Source: Rhizobium sullae (GTDB lineage Bacteria; Pseudomonadota; Alphaproteobacteria; Rhizobiales; Rhizobiaceae). Taken from it: DNA of 64,000 nucleotides. Of this stretch, positions 55,140 through 64,000 are shown one piece after another. The translations under genes were made by a program, and so were the position numbers. The first letter of the stretch is position 1. Every line of letters begins with the position of its first letter. The stretch is from NCBI RefSeq assembly GCF_025200715.1, contig NZ_CP104146.1, positions 163,149 to 227,148 of the forward strand, written 5' to 3'. The notes below the pieces were generated by a model. The model was not told where the DNA came from and searched no databases. It saw only the letters and a list, made by a program, of their open reading frames with translations.

Positions 55140-55993
55140 CGCCCTCCCCGCCGGATCGTCACCTTCTCCTGTTTCCAGCCAACGCCCGAAACGAGGACGG
55201 CTTTTTCGACATTATAATCGACGATCATCATGTCGTTCTTCATCCGATAGTTGACGATCCGATTCTGGCCACCGGAAACGACGAACAACACCGGCGCGTC
55301 CCGCCCGGAAATCCGCCGAGGGAACTGGATGTAGGTCTTCTGCCCGTCGCTATAGACCCGCGTCGGTCGCCAACCGGCGCGGCCGGAGACGGAGTAGGAA
55401 AAGCTGAGCTTTTCGGCCGGCACGTCGGCGCCGGGGATCGTGCTGGCCTCCAGCCGGGCATTGATGTCGGCGAGCTTGTCCGACACGTCTTCCGGATACT
55501 CGAAACCGACCCGGGCCATATATTGCGTCGGATGGGATTTCAGCTGGATATGATAGGTCCGCCGCGAGGTCGTCACCACCATGGAGGTGACAAGACCTGA
55601 CTCGGACGGCTTGACGATCAGGTGGATTGCCTGGCCTCCGGCAGCGCCCGAGGTCGCGGGCTCGACCTTCCAGCGCACGGTGTCGCCCACCAGCACGTCG
55701 CGCACCACCTCGCCGGGCTGGAGTTCGATATCGCAGACCTGCAAGGGAGAGCAGACGACCGAAGGCTGCACCTCGCCAAAGAAAAAGATGACCTTGCCGT
55801 CGTCGCCCCGGGTCACCAGGCCGCGGCTCGCCCGCCACTTGCCGGAGATGTCGATGCCCTTCTCTTCGTTGGCCGACACACCGCCTGCAAGCGCGCCCGA
55901 CGTCAGACCTGTTCCGGTGATCAGCCCGCTTGCCAGGGCAAGGATCAGCCCGGCGCGTCGCGTGTTTGTTCTCATGTTCATGTGCGTGGCCAT
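55136..55993 (-). CDS. trbG: Conjugal transfer protein TrbG
   Basis: 285 residues from the ATG at 55993 ([20 protein letters not shown]); a start three codons upstream is also open. Sec signal peptide to about residue 36. VirB9-like features: [40 protein letters not shown], and the C-terminal [20 protein letters not shown]. It forms the outer-membrane part of the mating channel. trbF lies just upstream with a small overlap or gap. Confidence 0.93.
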   Translation of the reverse strand: MATHMNMRTNTRRAGLILALASGLITGTGLTSGALAGGVSANEEKGIDISGKWRASRGLVTRGDDGKVIFFFGEVQPSVVCSPLQVCDIELQPGEVVRDVLVGDTVRWKVEPATSGAAGGQAIHLIVKPSESGLVTSMVVTTSRRTYHIQLKSHPTQYMARVGFEYPEDVSDKLADINARLEASTIPGADVPAEKLSFSYSVSGRAGWRPTRVYSDGQKTYIQFPRRISGRDAPVLFVVSGGQNRIVNYRMKNDMMIVDYNVEKAVLVSGVGWKQEKVTIRRGGR

Positions 55994-55998
55994 GCCTT

Positions 55999-56661
55999 TC
56001 AAAGCTGTGCAGTCCAGTCGAAGTCGCGGAGATAAAGCCCGATTGGGTTCAAGCGGATGATACCCTCGTCCTGAGGCGGTGTGAGCGTCACCGTGGCAAT
56101 GCCGCGAAACCGGCGCACAGCGGTCTCCTTGCCTTTGCGATCGCGCTCGAACTCGGTCCAGTCGATCTGATAGGACTGGTTCGACAGTGCGACGATGTTA
56201 TTGACCTCGATGGAGACAGTGGCCGTCTTCGCCTTCTCAAACGGCGAGCTCGACCGAAACCACGCATTGACCTTCTCGGTCGCCGGATCCGTCGTTCTGA
56301 GCAGCGCATAGGTGCGGTCGATATATTGCTTCTGGACCACGGCATCCGGCGTCACCGAGCGGAAGTTTGAGACGAAGCCGCCAAGGGTGGCGCGCACCAC
56401 TCTCGCGTCGGCATATTCGATCTGTTGCGGGAACCCGGCCGTTGCGGCCGTGCCGAGCTTGTCGACCTCGACGATATAGGGCACGAGCTTGACCTGCGTG
56501 CTCTGATAAAGCGCATAGGAAAAGCCGACCACGGCCATGACCATGCCGGTGATGCCGACGATGCGCCACGCCGAGGCCGCCTTCACATACGAGCCGTAGC
56601 GCTCGTTCCATTCGTTTCGTGCGGCAAGATAGGGGTTGTCGGGCGCGCGGTTCGCTGCCAT
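55999..56661 (-). CDS. trbF: Conjugal transfer protein TrbF
   Basis: 220 residues, VirB8-like. A membrane helix is at residues 34-54 ([20 protein letters not shown]), then a periplasmic NTF2-like domain ([54 protein letters not shown]). It nucleates the inner-membrane complex of the channel. It lies 18 bases downstream of trbL. Confidence 0.94.
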   Translation of the reverse strand: MAANRAPDNPYLAARNEWNERYGSYVKAASAWRIVGITGMVMAVVGFSYALYQSTQVKLVPYIVEVDKLGTAATAGFPQQIEYADARVVRATLGGFVSNFRSVTPDAVVQKQYIDRTYALLRTTDPATEKVNAWFRSSSPFEKAKTATVSIEVNNIVALSNQSYQIDWTEFERDRKGKETAVRRFRGIATVTLTPPQDEGIIRLNPIGLYLRDFDWTAQL

Positions 56662-56679
56662 TTCTCCCGTCCTCTCTGA

Positions 56680-57870
56680 TTATGCTTGATCGTTGCGTTC
56701 GGGAGGTGGCTTCGGCGCGCTACGACTGCTGCGGCCGCCGTCCAGCTTGGCATTGGCCAGGCCGAGCAGCGAGCCGGCATACGCGCCGGGAGAACCGATC
56801 GCCTTTTCCTTGGCCGCCGATCCGGCAGCCCATCCCGCGTTGCCAATGGTCGACGCCATGCCGCGCAACGCCGCACTTGCGATCGACGATCCCCCTGCCC
56901 TTGCAGTTTGTGCGGTCTCGGCGCCTGCTCTTGCGGCAGTTGCTCCGAGAAAGGCGCCGCCCGCCGCAAAGCTCGCCGCGTGCCCGCCATGCCGGATCGC
57001 CTCCATGCCACCCGAAACCGAAGCGCCTTGCACCACGCCCTGGATGATCGGCGGCACATACATGGCAATGACAAAAATGACGACGGAGATGCCGGCGACC
57101 GCGAGCGTCGAGATGAACTGGTCGGTGTCGGTGGATGGCGTCTCGGCAAGCGAAAGCAGGATGTCGGAACCGATCTTGGCAATCATCACCAGCGCCATCA
57201 GCTTCATGCCGACGGAGAAGGCGTAGACGAGATACCGAACCGCGAAGTCCTTGGTATAGGAGGAGCCGCCGAGACCAAGCATGATCATGCCCGCGAGCAG
57301 GCCGATATACATCTCTACCATGACGGCCACGAAGATCGCGGCGACAAGGCTGAAGGAAACGACCACCATCACCATGGCGAAGACCGCGGCGATCGCCAGC
57401 GCATTATCCTCCCAAAGCCCGAACTTCGCTTGCTCGGACATTTTTGACGCCACCCGGATACCCGCATCGAAGATGTTTGCCGGCGACGCCGAGCCGCTGC
57501 CGGCACCGATCTGGTAGAGGCTGTCGACGACGGCGCGGGCGACCGTTGGGCCGTGGTCGAGAATGAAGGCGAAGAGCCCAATGAACATGATCCGCCGGAC
57601 AAGCTCTGCGAACCAGGCGTCAAGCGAGGCGGCATTGATCGCCAGCCACACGGCGGCGATACCGACCTCTATCCCCGCCAGGATCCAGAACAGGGATCGC
57701 GCGGCATTCATGATGGTGGTTTCCCACCCCTTGGCCGCGGTGACGACGGAGTTCTCAAGCGTCGTCAAGACCTGACCCTGCTGGGCGAGCGCTGGAACAG
57801 CCGCCAACAGCAGCATGCCGAACGTGATGAACGTCAGCTCCAGTTTGCGTGAGGGGCGGGTGATCACCAT
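56680..57870 (-). CDS. trbL: Conjugal transfer protein TrbL
   Basis: 396 residues from the ATG at 57870 (MVITRPSRKLELTFITFGML); an open frame continues upstream but overlaps trbK. A signal-like segment is followed by about six membrane helices (VVVSFSLVAAIFVAVMVEMY and others) and a Gly/Ala-rich cytoplasmic tail. It is the VirB6-like polytopic protein of the channel. It overlaps trbK by seven bases. Confidence 0.94.
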   Translation of the reverse strand: MVITRPSRKLELTFITFGMLLLAAVPALAQQGQVLTTLENSVVTAAKGWETTIMNAARSLFWILAGIEVGIAAVWLAINAASLDAWFAELVRRIMFIGLFAFILDHGPTVARAVVDSLYQIGAGSGSASPANIFDAGIRVASKMSEQAKFGLWEDNALAIAAVFAMVMVVVSFSLVAAIFVAVMVEMYIGLLAGMIMLGLGGSSYTKDFAVRYLVYAFSVGMKLMALVMIAKIGSDILLSLAETPSTDTDQFISTLAVAGISVVIFVIAMYVPPIIQGVVQGASVSGGMEAIRHGGHAASFAAGGAFLGATAARAGAETAQTARAGGSSIASAALRGMASTIGNAGWAAGSAAKEKAIGSPGAYAGSLLGLANAKLDGGRSSRSAPKPPPERNDQA

Positions 57871-58091
57871 CTCGGTTTCATCTCCTGTCCACCGCGCACA
57901 TCCCGTTCGGGGTCGCCACTGAAGAACTTTTCGCGATGCGCCCGGCGCCTGGCGTCGTTGGCGGGCTCTGCGGCGGTAGCACCTACGCCGGATTGCGCCT
58001 CTGGTCGCGGCTGCGCGAGCATCCAGCTGGCACCAGCGGAAAGCGCGACGATCCCTGCCAATGCAAGGCCGATGATCAGACGCGGGCTCAC
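57864..58091 (-). CDS. trbK: Entry-exclusion protein TrbK
   Basis: 75 residues with an N-terminal hydrophobic segment (LIIGLALAGIVALSAGASWM) and a charged tail. Position between trbJ and trbL is diagnostic. TrbK excludes entry of a second, similar plasmid. It has no lipobox Cys, unlike TrbK of IncP RP4. Its tail (REKFFSGDPERDVRGGQEMK PRW) closely resembles that of TrbJ. Four-base overlap with trbJ. Confidence 0.9.
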   Translation of the reverse strand: MSPRLIIGLALAGIVALSAGASWMLAQPRPEAQSGVGATAAEPANDARRRAHREKFFSGDPERDVRGGQEMKPRW

Positions 58092-58897
58092 CAGCGCGGC
58101 TCCATCGTCTGGCCGCTGCGGATATCGTGCTCAGGCGCGTTGAAGAACTTTTCACGCCGCGCCTGGGCGAGATCCTTCTGGGCCTGTTCTGACTGATACC
58201 ATGTGCCCATCATGGTCATCTGCTGGGAGACGAGGCCTCTGAGCTTCTGCATCTGCGCCACCTCCTGGGTGGCGATCTCATGGCCCACCTGCAATGCCTT
58301 CATCTGCCCGTCGGCGCTTTCGGACATCGAGCGCAACGACGACATGGTGGATTCCTCGCTGGAAAACTGCTCGGCGGTGAGGTTTGCGGCTTTCAGCGTC
58401 CCGGCGATCGTGTCACGGTTGGTGTCCGACCAGGACTGGTAGGTGGTCGAAAAGCTTGCCTGGCTGGGCAGGCTGCTCTTCATCTCGGCGTAGCTCTGAA
58501 ACCGCTGCTGGAGCTGGTCGTCGATATTGCCCATCGAAAACGCGATCCCCTGCCCCTGCCCGACGATGCTCTGCAGCCGGTTGAGATCGTTTTCGACCTG
58601 ACCCCAGACATGCTCCGGCAACTGCGCCGTGTTCTGCAGCATGTTCTCGTAGATACTCAGCTGGTTCTGGATCTGCTGCGCCAACTGGTTGATCTGGGTG
58701 ATCTGGTTGTTCACCTGCTCGGCCGATTTGCCGACCAGCGCGACGAGCTCGGCATTGTTGGCGAGCTGGGTGAACTCCGTCGCTTCGCCAGTGACGCCCC
58801 CGGCGATACTAGCAGCTGGCAGAGCCAACGCTGCCACAATGGCGAGCATGGCGGCGGTGTAGCGATGATCAGTCGATTTGAAGGTCGGTTGGCGCAT
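58088..58897 (-). CDS. trbJ: Conjugal transfer protein TrbJ
   Basis: 269 residues from the ATG at 58897 (MRQPTFKSTDHRYTAAMLAI). Signal peptide to about residue 33 (AASIAGG), then a long helical VirB5-like region (QVNNQITQINQLAQQIQNQL, ENDLNRLQSIVGQGQGIAFS). It probably sits at the pilus tip and aids contact with recipients. Start overlaps trbE by 29 bases. The C-terminus (REKFFNAPEHDIRSGQTMEP) is shared with TrbK. Confidence 0.93.
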   Translation of the reverse strand: MRQPTFKSTDHRYTAAMLAIVAALALPAASIAGGVTGEATEFTQLANNAELVALVGKSAEQVNNQITQINQLAQQIQNQLSIYENMLQNTAQLPEHVWGQVENDLNRLQSIVGQGQGIAFSMGNIDDQLQQRFQSYAEMKSSLPSQASFSTTYQSWSDTNRDTIAGTLKAANLTAEQFSSEESTMSSLRSMSESADGQMKALQVGHEIATQEVAQMQKLRGLVSQQMTMMGTWYQSEQAQKDLAQARREKFFNAPEHDIRSGQTMEPRW

Positions 58898-61337
58898 GAG
58901 CAATCCCTCTCTGTTTGAGCCAGTGTTTCGGCCATTCGTTCCCGTGTTCGAAGTGCAGCGCCCGGATGCGCTTGAGATCTTCCTTTCCGGATGCGCCGAC
59001 AAAGGAGAGCGCGACGGGCCCAAGCGCCATGTCGAACAGCCGGCGTCCGTCGGGCGAGGCGACGTAGTATTCGCGCTTCGGAAGGGCAGTGGCGACGATC
59101 TCGATCTGCCGCTCGTTGAAACCGATCCGTTCGTAAAACTCCCGCGTGCCGGGTTCGCGCGCGGCACCATTCGGCAGGCAGATCTTGGTCGGACAGCTTT
59201 CCTTGAGCACATCGATAGTGCCGCTGCGCTCGGCGTCCGAGATTGACTGGGTGGCGAGCACCACCGCGCAATTGGCTTTGCGCAGCACTTTCAGCCATTC
59301 GCGGATCTTGTCGCGGAATAGCGGATGACCGAGCATCAGCCAGGCCTCGTCGAGAATGATCAGGCTCGGCGCGCCGGTCAGCCGCTTCTCGACCCGCCGG
59401 AACAGATAGGTGAGCACGGGCACGAGATTGCGCTCGCCCATGTTCATCAACTCCTCGACCTCGAAGCACTGGAAGGCGCCGAGCGTCAGGCCGTCTTCTT
59501 CGGCATCGAGAAGCTGGCCCATTGGCCCATCGACGGTATAGTGATGCAGCGCATCCTTGATCTCGCGCATCTGCACGCCGCTCACGAAATCCGATAGCGA
59601 CCGGCCGCGCGACTGCGCCATCAAGGCGATCTGCCGCGAGATGGCGTTGCGATGATCCGGCGTCACGGTGACGCCCTGCAGCGCCACCAGCGTCTCCAGC
59701 CATTCGGCCGCCCAGGCGCGGTCACCATCCCCAGACAGCTCGCCGAGCGGACAAAAGGCCAGTGGGGGAGAGGCCGCCTCCCCTCCCCCACTGGTTTCAC
59801 CTCCGATCTCGTAGTGGTCGCTGCCGGTAGCAAGTGTTAGGGGCAGCATCGACCGTCCCTTGTCGAAGGCGAAGACCTGGGCGCCGTCATAGCGGCGGAA
59901 CTGCGCGGCGATCAGCGCCAGCAGTGTTGACTTGCCCGATCCGGTCGGGCCAAAGATCAGGGTATGGCCGACATCGTCGACATGCAGGTTCAGCCGGAAA
60001 GGCGTCGAGCCGCTCGCGACCTGCATCAGCGGCGGCGAGCCGGGCGAGTAGAACGGGCAGGGAGCGACCGGACTTCCCGACCAGACCGTATTGAGCGGCA
60101 CGAGATCGGCAAGGTTGCGGGTATTGATCAACGGCTCGCGGATATTGGCATAGGAAACACCCGGCAGGCTGCCGAGGAAGGCGTCCGTTGCGTTGAGTGT
60201 CTCGATCCGCGCGCCAAACCCTTCCGCCTGGATCAGCCGGCGAATGGCTTCACACTTTTCCTGCAGGCGCGGCTGCTCGTCGTCGAAGAGGACGATGACG
60301 GGTGTGTAATAACCATAGGCAACGAGCTGCGAGGCCGCTTGCGCGATCGCATCTTCCGTCTCGGCCACCATCGTCATGGCGTCCTGGTCGAGCGAGCGGC
60401 TCTGCGTCTGGAACAGTTGGTCGAAGAAGGGTCGTACTTTCTGTTGCCATTTCTTGCGGGTGCGTTCCAACCGCGTCCGCGCCTCCTGTTCATCGAGGAA
60501 GACGAAGCGCGAGGACCAGCGATAGGTCAGCGGCATGAGATCAAGTGCATTGAGAATGCCCGGCCAACTCTCAGCCGGCAGGCCATCGATCGCCACGACG
60601 CCGAGAAAGCGGTTCTCGATCGTCGGCGTCAGACCGTGCTGAAGCTCTGCTGTCACCAGCCAGTCGAGATACATCGGGATATCCGGCAGGCGTACCGGGT
60701 GATTTTCGCCGGTGATGCAGAAGCGAATGAACTGGAAGAGGTCGTCGTAGCGTGCGACCCGGAATCCGCCGCGGTCCCCGGTCTCCTGCGTCATCATCCG
60801 GCGGATGGAAACGATATTGGCGAGATACTGCCCGATCTCGCGGATCGAGGTGCGGAAGGCGTCGAGAACGCCATCGGCATAGGAGGCGGAACGGCTGGCG
60901 GCATCCGAATAGACGTAGCGTGTCAATCCGGATCGCCGCGGCTCCGGTGGCCGCCACGTCAGGATCAGCGCATGCCGGCTCTCGAAATGCCCCCGCTCCC
61001 GCCCGAAATGCGCCCGCCGCTCCGCATCGATCGCACGCGTCACCGCATCCGGAAAATGGCAATCTGCCTCATCAGGATAATCGGTGGTCGGAACGCGCGC
61101 CGCCTCGACCTGGATCATCCAGCCGGAGCCGAGGCGCGCCAGGATCGTATTGATCTGACGGCTGATCTCGTTTCGTTCAGTGTCGGTCGAGCTCTCGCTG
61201 TCCGGACCGGCGAAATACCAGCCGGCCATCAGGCTGCCGTCCTTCAGGAGCATGATGCCGTTGTCGACCAGGCCCGCATAGGGAACGAGGTCGGCAAACG
61301 TCGGACCGGAATGCCGGAATTGCTTCAAGGCTACCAT
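58869..61337 (-). CDS. trbE: Conjugal transfer ATPase TrbE
   Basis: 822 residues, VirB4-type. Walker A GPTGSGKSTLLAL is near residue 460, Walker B LIILDEAWLMLGHPLFRDKI near 665, with LATQSISDAERSG following. The N-terminal half has VDNGIMLLKDGSLMAGWYFA, typical of CagE/TrbE. It drives assembly of the pilus and the secretion channel. The product is full length. Start ATG 9 bases after trbD's stop. A 550-codon antisense frame here is only a composition effect. Confidence 0.96.
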   Translation of the reverse strand: MVALKQFRHSGPTFADLVPYAGLVDNGIMLLKDGSLMAGWYFAGPDSESSTDTERNEISRQINTILARLGSGWMIQVEAARVPTTDYPDEADCHFPDAVTRAIDAERRAHFGRERGHFESRHALILTWRPPEPRRSGLTRYVYSDAASRSASYADGVLDAFRTSIREIGQYLANIVSIRRMMTQETGDRGGFRVARYDDLFQFIRFCITGENHPVRLPDIPMYLDWLVTAELQHGLTPTIENRFLGVVAIDGLPAESWPGILNALDLMPLTYRWSSRFVFLDEQEARTRLERTRKKWQQKVRPFFDQLFQTQSRSLDQDAMTMVAETEDAIAQAASQLVAYGYYTPVIVLFDDEQPRLQEKCEAIRRLIQAEGFGARIETLNATDAFLGSLPGVSYANIREPLINTRNLADLVPLNTVWSGSPVAPCPFYSPGSPPLMQVASGSTPFRLNLHVDDVGHTLIFGPTGSGKSTLLALIAAQFRRYDGAQVFAFDKGRSMLPLTLATGSDHYEIGGETSGGGEAASPPLAFCPLGELSGDGDRAWAAEWLETLVALQGVTVTPDHRNAISRQIALMAQSRGRSLSDFVSGVQMREIKDALHHYTVDGPMGQLLDAEEDGLTLGAFQCFEVEELMNMGERNLVPVLTYLFRRVEKRLTGAPSLIILDEAWLMLGHPLFRDKIREWLKVLRKANCAVVLATQSISDAERSGTIDVLKESCPTKICLPNGAAREPGTREFYERIGFNERQIEIVATALPKREYYVASPDGRRLFDMALGPVALSFVGASGKEDLKRIRALHFEHGNEWPKHWLKQRGIAHAPTDLQID

Positions 61338-61346
61338 GTCGCGGCC

Positions 61347-61646
61347 TCAGTAACGCCGCCAGGGCGACGGAGTGGCCCTGTAGAACGATTTGTAAGAGAC
61401 GTGCCTGAGATAGACCCGGCGCATCAGCGGATCGGCCTTGGCCATCATGCGAAGGGCCGCGACGGCAACCAGCCAGAACATCATCCCGAAGATTGCCGCA
61501 TACCAGGTAAGCACGACGAAGATCAGGATCACGGCCGCGAGCCCGCTCAGGAGCACCAGTTCGCGATCCGCGCCCATCAGCAGATTGGGCCGCGACAATG
61601 CACGATGGATTCGTGAGCGGATAAGATTGGAGCCGGACTCAGCCAT
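61347..61646 (-). CDS. trbD: Conjugal transfer protein TrbD
   Basis: 99 residues, VirB3-like. Two membrane helices ([20 protein letters not shown] and [20 protein letters not shown]) lie after the start [20 protein letters not shown], where the motif RPxLxxGAxR is typical. It assists TrbE at the inner membrane. Eight-base overlap with trbC. Confidence 0.94.
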   Translation of the reverse strand: MAESGSNLIRSRIHRALSRPNLLMGADRELVLLSGLAAVILIFVVLTWYAAIFGMMFWLVAVAALRMMAKADPLMRRVYLRHVSYKSFYRATPSPWRRY

Positions 61647-62046
61647 GCGCCCTCTCCCCTTCCCGCTCGGCGGACGCCATCTGCCAGCTCAGGCTCTCGT
61701 GCATCTTTGGCTCGAGGCTGCCGATCGTGGCACCGGTTGCGCCGAACAGGCCGACGATCTGGGTGGCGCCGAGCAGAACGCCGCCAACCAGCGCGATGTA
61801 GCAAAGCCGTCTGGCAAAGTCGTTGAGCTCGCCGCCGAAGATCAGCATGCCGCCGGCGATTGCCACCGCCGCCAGCGCGATGAAGCCGGCGACAGGGCCA
61901 GTGATCGATTGCTGTATCTGTTGGAGCGGCGCCTCCCAGGGCAGGCCACCGCCACCGGATGATGCGAGTGCCGGCGACGCCAGCATCACCGACAATAGAA
62001 GAGCAACAGCTCCAGCTCTCAATATAGTGTGACGCTTACGCTGCAT
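61639..62046 (-). CDS. trbC: Conjugal pilin TrbC
   Basis: 135 residues from [20 protein letters not shown] at 62046; a Met four codons earlier (62058) is also open and overlaps trbB. Signal peptide with cleavage near ALASSGG, then two helices ([20 protein letters not shown] and [20 protein letters not shown]), the VirB2-type pilin layout. It forms the conjugative pilus, possibly cyclised as in RP4 (in IncP this needs TraF, not in the window). Confidence 0.93.
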   Translation of the reverse strand: MQRKRHTILRAGAVALLLSVMLASPALASSGGGGLPWEAPLQQIQQSITGPVAGFIALAAVAIAGGMLIFGGELNDFARRLCYIALVGGVLLGATQIVGLFGATGATIGSLEPKMHESLSWQMASAEREGERAHG

Positions 62047-63007
62047 GGCTGACCTCATCTATCTGGGCACAGTGTTGGGTTTGATACGTCGCGCCGCTAA
62101 AACCTGCGACATGGATCACATCGCGAACACGCCGGCTTCTCCCCGCTCGCTCGATTGAGACGACGAGATCGACGGCTTCACCGATCACCTCGCGCATCGG
62201 CTGGTGGCTGACCTCCGCGGTGAGCTGCTCGAGGCGGCGCAGGGCGGACATTGCCGTATTGGAATGCACAGTGGTGACGCCGCCCGGATGACCGGTGTTC
62301 CAGGCCTTGAGCAGCGTGAGAGCCGCGCCATCGCGGACTTCCCCGACGATGATCCTGTCCGGGCGCAAGCGCATCGTGCTCTTGAGCAGTCGCGCCATGT
62401 CGATGCCGTCGCTCGTGTGGAGGCACACCGCGTTCTCGGCCGCGCACTGGATCTCCGCGGTGTCCTCGAGGATCACCATGCGATCCTCCGGCACGGTCTT
62501 GATGATCTCGGCGATCACCGCATTGGCCAGCGTCGTCTTGCCCGACCCTGTTCCGCCGGAGATAACTATGTTCAGGCGTGATGCTATGGCGCTCCTGAGC
62601 ACCGAGGCCTGCGCTTCGGTCATCACCTGGTTCTTCACATAGTCGTCGAGCGGAATGAGACGGGATGCCCGGCGTCGGATCGTAAAGCTTGGCGCCGAAA
62701 CCACCGGCGGAAGCAGTCCTTCGAAACGATGGCCGCCGATCGGCAATTCGCCGGAAATGATCGGTTGCTCGTGATCTGCCTCGGACTGGAGCGCGTGGGC
62801 GACGCTGCCGATCACGACCTCGGCCGCAGCCGGCGACATCTCTCCGGCCGGGGCGATGCCGCGGCCGAGCCGTTCGATGAATAGCCGTCCGTCCGGGTTC
62901 AGCATGATCTCGACAACGGTCGCATCGTCCAGCGCCACGCAAAGCTGGTCGCCGAGCGCGTCCTGCAGCTTGCGCACCAGGCGGGAGTGAGAGCGGAGCT
63001 GGGTCAT
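62036..63007 (-). CDS. trbB: Conjugal transfer ATPase TrbB
   Basis: 323 residues, VirB11-type. Walker A at residues 151-159 (GGTGSGKTT), Asp-box [11 protein letters not shown], Walker B-like [20 protein letters not shown] and [20 protein letters not shown] are all present. The hexameric ATPase switches the channel between pilus assembly and DNA transfer. Its start overlaps the traI stop by four bases. Confidence 0.96.
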   Translation of the reverse strand: MTQLRSHSRLVRKLQDALGDQLCVALDDATVVEIMLNPDGRLFIERLGRGIAPAGEMSPAAAEVVIGSVAHALQSEADHEQPIISGELPIGGHRFEGLLPPVVSAPSFTIRRRASRLIPLDDYVKNQVMTEAQASVLRSAIASRLNIVISGGTGSGKTTLANAVIAEIIKTVPEDRMVILEDTAEIQCAAENAVCLHTSDGIDMARLLKSTMRLRPDRIIVGEVRDGAALTLLKAWNTGHPGGVTTVHSNTAMSALRRLEQLTAEVSHQPMREVIGEAVDLVVSIERAGRSRRVRDVIHVAGFSGATYQTQHCAQIDEVSHAA

Positions 63008-63639
63008 GCGGCACTCCTGTCACGCGCGTCGCTCGCGAGTGTGATTTCCGATCGGTAGCTTGGTGGGCGGACGCGCTCGAAGCTTGCGTGATCGGCGAGA
63101 AGACTGCCGGCGACAGCGATCGTGTTGCCAATCGGGGCAGGCTCGCCGAGGCGCGTCATCGGCCATCCGGCGCGCGTCAGGATGCGTTCGAACCGAAGAT
63201 CTGTTGCGGTGACGATCCCGTCATAGCCGTTTGCCATCGACCACTCGATGATGCCTGCAAACGTGGTGAGTGTCGCCATGTGCAACTGGCCGCCTCCCCT
63301 TCCCGCTTCGAGCGAGGTGTCGACGCAAAAGCGTGAGCTCTCGACCATTCCCGCATGAGCGGCTAGCGAGCCGCCGGCCAACAACTGCGGAAACGTGTCC
63401 TCGAGCATCGTCGGCCCGGAGGCGGCAAGAAGACGCGCGCAGCCGGCGACCCGTTCGGCGTCGATAGCCAAGACATAGGTGGGCCCAAGGGCGTCGTAGC
63501 GATCTCGCTCCTTGCCGGCAGCGACCGTTACATCCCAGCCCATGCGCGATCCAAAGACCTCGGCTCGAAGGCGATGCATCTTGGTGAGCAGGCCGGAATG
63601 CTGCTCGTAGAGGTCTGGCGAAACAATAGTGATGTGCAT
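63004..63639 (-). CDS. traI: Acyl-homoserine-lactone synthase TraI (LuxI family)
   Basis: 211 residues. LuxI-family invariant residues are visible: R25 and F29 in LRAEVF, W35, D46 and D49 in ERDRYD, R69 in CARLL and the ESSRF motif (100-104). It makes an acyl-HSL signal (3-oxo-C8 in Ti plasmids) which, with TraR, turns on the tra/trb genes. It is the first gene of the operon, directly behind two tra boxes. traR and traM are not in the window and may lie elsewhere on the plasmid. Confidence 0.95.
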   Translation of the reverse strand: MHITIVSPDLYEQHSGLLTKMHRLRAEVFGSRMGWDVTVAAGKERDRYDALGPTYVLAIDAERVAGCARLLAASGPTMLEDTFPQLLAGGSLAAHAGMVESSRFCVDTSLEAGRGGGQLHMATLTTFAGIIEWSMANGYDGIVTATDLRFERILTRAGWPMTRLGEPAPIGNTIAVAGSLLADHASFERVRPPSYRSEITLASDARDRSAA

Positions 63640-63697
63640 GCTCCCCTCCGTGAAAACGAACCGGCGTTAGGAAGAGCAACACGACCCACATGTGGCA

Positions 63698-63715
63698 ACG
63701 TGCAAATTTGCACCT
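63698..63715. promoter_or_regulatory. tra box 1 (TraR-binding palindrome)
   Basis: ACGTGCAAATTTGCACCT. The core GTGCAAATTTGCAC (63700-63713) is a perfect 14-base palindrome. It fits the known tra box form (GTGCAGATCTGCAC), with AATT in place of GATC at the centre. It lies 59 bases upstream of the traI start. Confidence 0.82.
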
Positions 63716-63786
63716 CGGCGATTCTACCGAATCAACGGCATAGTCCTGGAACTTCGAACGGATGCGGGAGACGAATTGTTGATAAG

Positions 63787-63804
63787 ACGTGCAAATTTGC
63801 AGTT
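63787..63804. promoter_or_regulatory. tra box 2 (TraR-binding palindrome)
   Basis: ACGTGCAAATTTGCAGTT, with CTGCAAATTTGCAC on the other strand; one mismatch to the first box. The two boxes start 89 bases apart. In Ti plasmids a second box serves the divergent rep genes, so this one may drive repABC. Confidence 0.78.
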
Positions 63805-63895
63805 GTTGCACGCTGTTGCGGGCAACAGGACATAGCCTAACTAACTGAGATACAATGAGGAATTGGCGGCCGGCCGGAGAGAAGGCGAATCCGTC

Positions 63896-63910
63896 TTAAC
63901 CATTGGTTAA
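63896..63910. repeat. Short inverted repeat TTAACC-ATT-GGTTAA
   Basis: Six-base arms with a 3-base spacer, followed by CC. It lies in the presumed repA promoter region. It may be a binding site for a replication or partition regulator; the parS consensus of repABC plasmids (GTTnnCnGCnGnnAAC) is not matched. Function unknown. Confidence 0.45.
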
Positions 63911-64000
63911 CCAAGTAAAGTTTGACGGAAGATGGGAATCGGGTAACTGTGGTGCGACGGAAAATCAGAGACGATCGGCAAAAAACCGTCGTAGGGCAAA

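Larger units (their letters stand above)
63640..64000. promoter_or_regulatory. Upstream control region of traI-trb (towards repABC)
   Basis: 361 bases, with two tra-box palindromes and a separate TTAACC-ATT-GGTTAA repeat. In Ti plasmids the traI-trb promoter is divergent from repA, and TraR boosts both transfer and copy number from this region. The repA start is presumably just beyond the window. No protein gene was seen in this stretch. Confidence 0.7.

Noticed and set aside
59964..61616. 550-codon plus-strand open frame antisense to trbE
   Set aside because: It follows from the GC-rich codon pattern of trbE; it has no family motifs, and trbE is well conserved.
1..64000. CRISPR array, rRNA or tRNA genes
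   Set aside because: No regularly spaced short repeats or RNA-gene signatures were seen by eye; a tRNAscan or CRISPR search would be decisive.

Overview
The window looks like part of a large conjugative plasmid of the Rhizobiales (Rhizobium, Agrobacterium or Sinorhizobium type). The main evidence is a complete traI-trb operon at the right end. Its genes lie in the Ti-plasmid order, and two tra-box palindromes sit upstream of the LuxI-type gene traI. repABC would be expected just beyond base 64000. No rRNA, tRNA or CRISPR array was seen.

Layout, left to right. 1-2.4 kb: the end of a nucleoside/simple-sugar-type ABC importer operon. 2.7-8.2 kb: stacked insertion sequences (IS256 fragment, IS6, a full IS66 and an inverted IS66 remnant). 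8.2-21.8 kb: a defence-type accessory island. It holds a PHP/SMC-like ATPase (TrlF-like), an AbiE pair whose toxin carries extra WYL and zinc-finger segments, a PD-(D/E)XK nuclease-like gene coupled to a nucleotide-cyclase-like gene, a VapBC relic, an ATP-dependent DNA ligase relic, two XRE regulators and small unknown genes. One SNF2-like helicase gene is split between the two edges of this block (about 9.66 and 21.15 kb) in opposite orientation. This suggests that about 11.5 kb was inverted. 21.8-27.3 kb: a nest of mobile DNA, with IS5 next to an IS3-type element that itself holds a 2.25-kb group II intron, then a truncated DDE transposase.

27.4-31.9 kb: a decayed molybdenum oxidoreductase locus (iorAB-like), an exported NTF2-like protein and two broken LysR genes. 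31.9-35.1 kb: a one-carbon cluster of folD (broken), purU and a divergent glyA homologue with substitutions in active-site motifs. 35.4-37.8 kb: an IS630 element nested inside an IS3 element. 38-51.3 kb: an ectoine/polar-amino-acid-type ABC importer followed by an unusual set of amino-acid enzymes (alpha-oxoamine synthase, AstE/AspA-type zinc deacylase, LysA-like decarboxylase, DapF-like epimerase, ornithine-cyclodeaminase-like protein), interrupted by two identical IS5 copies and followed by a frameshifted gabD. This may be an uncharacterised diamino-acid or opine-like pathway. 53.4-63.6 kb: trbI-H-G-F-L-K-J-E-D-C-B-traI on the minus strand, all open.

Single-base frameshifts are common in the cargo (tnpB, tnpC, ligase, iorB, LysR, folD, gabD, nuclease) but absent from the roughly 10-kb trb operon and from the three identical IS5 copies. 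That pattern fits real decay of unselected cargo better than uniform sequencing error, although read-level checking would settle it.
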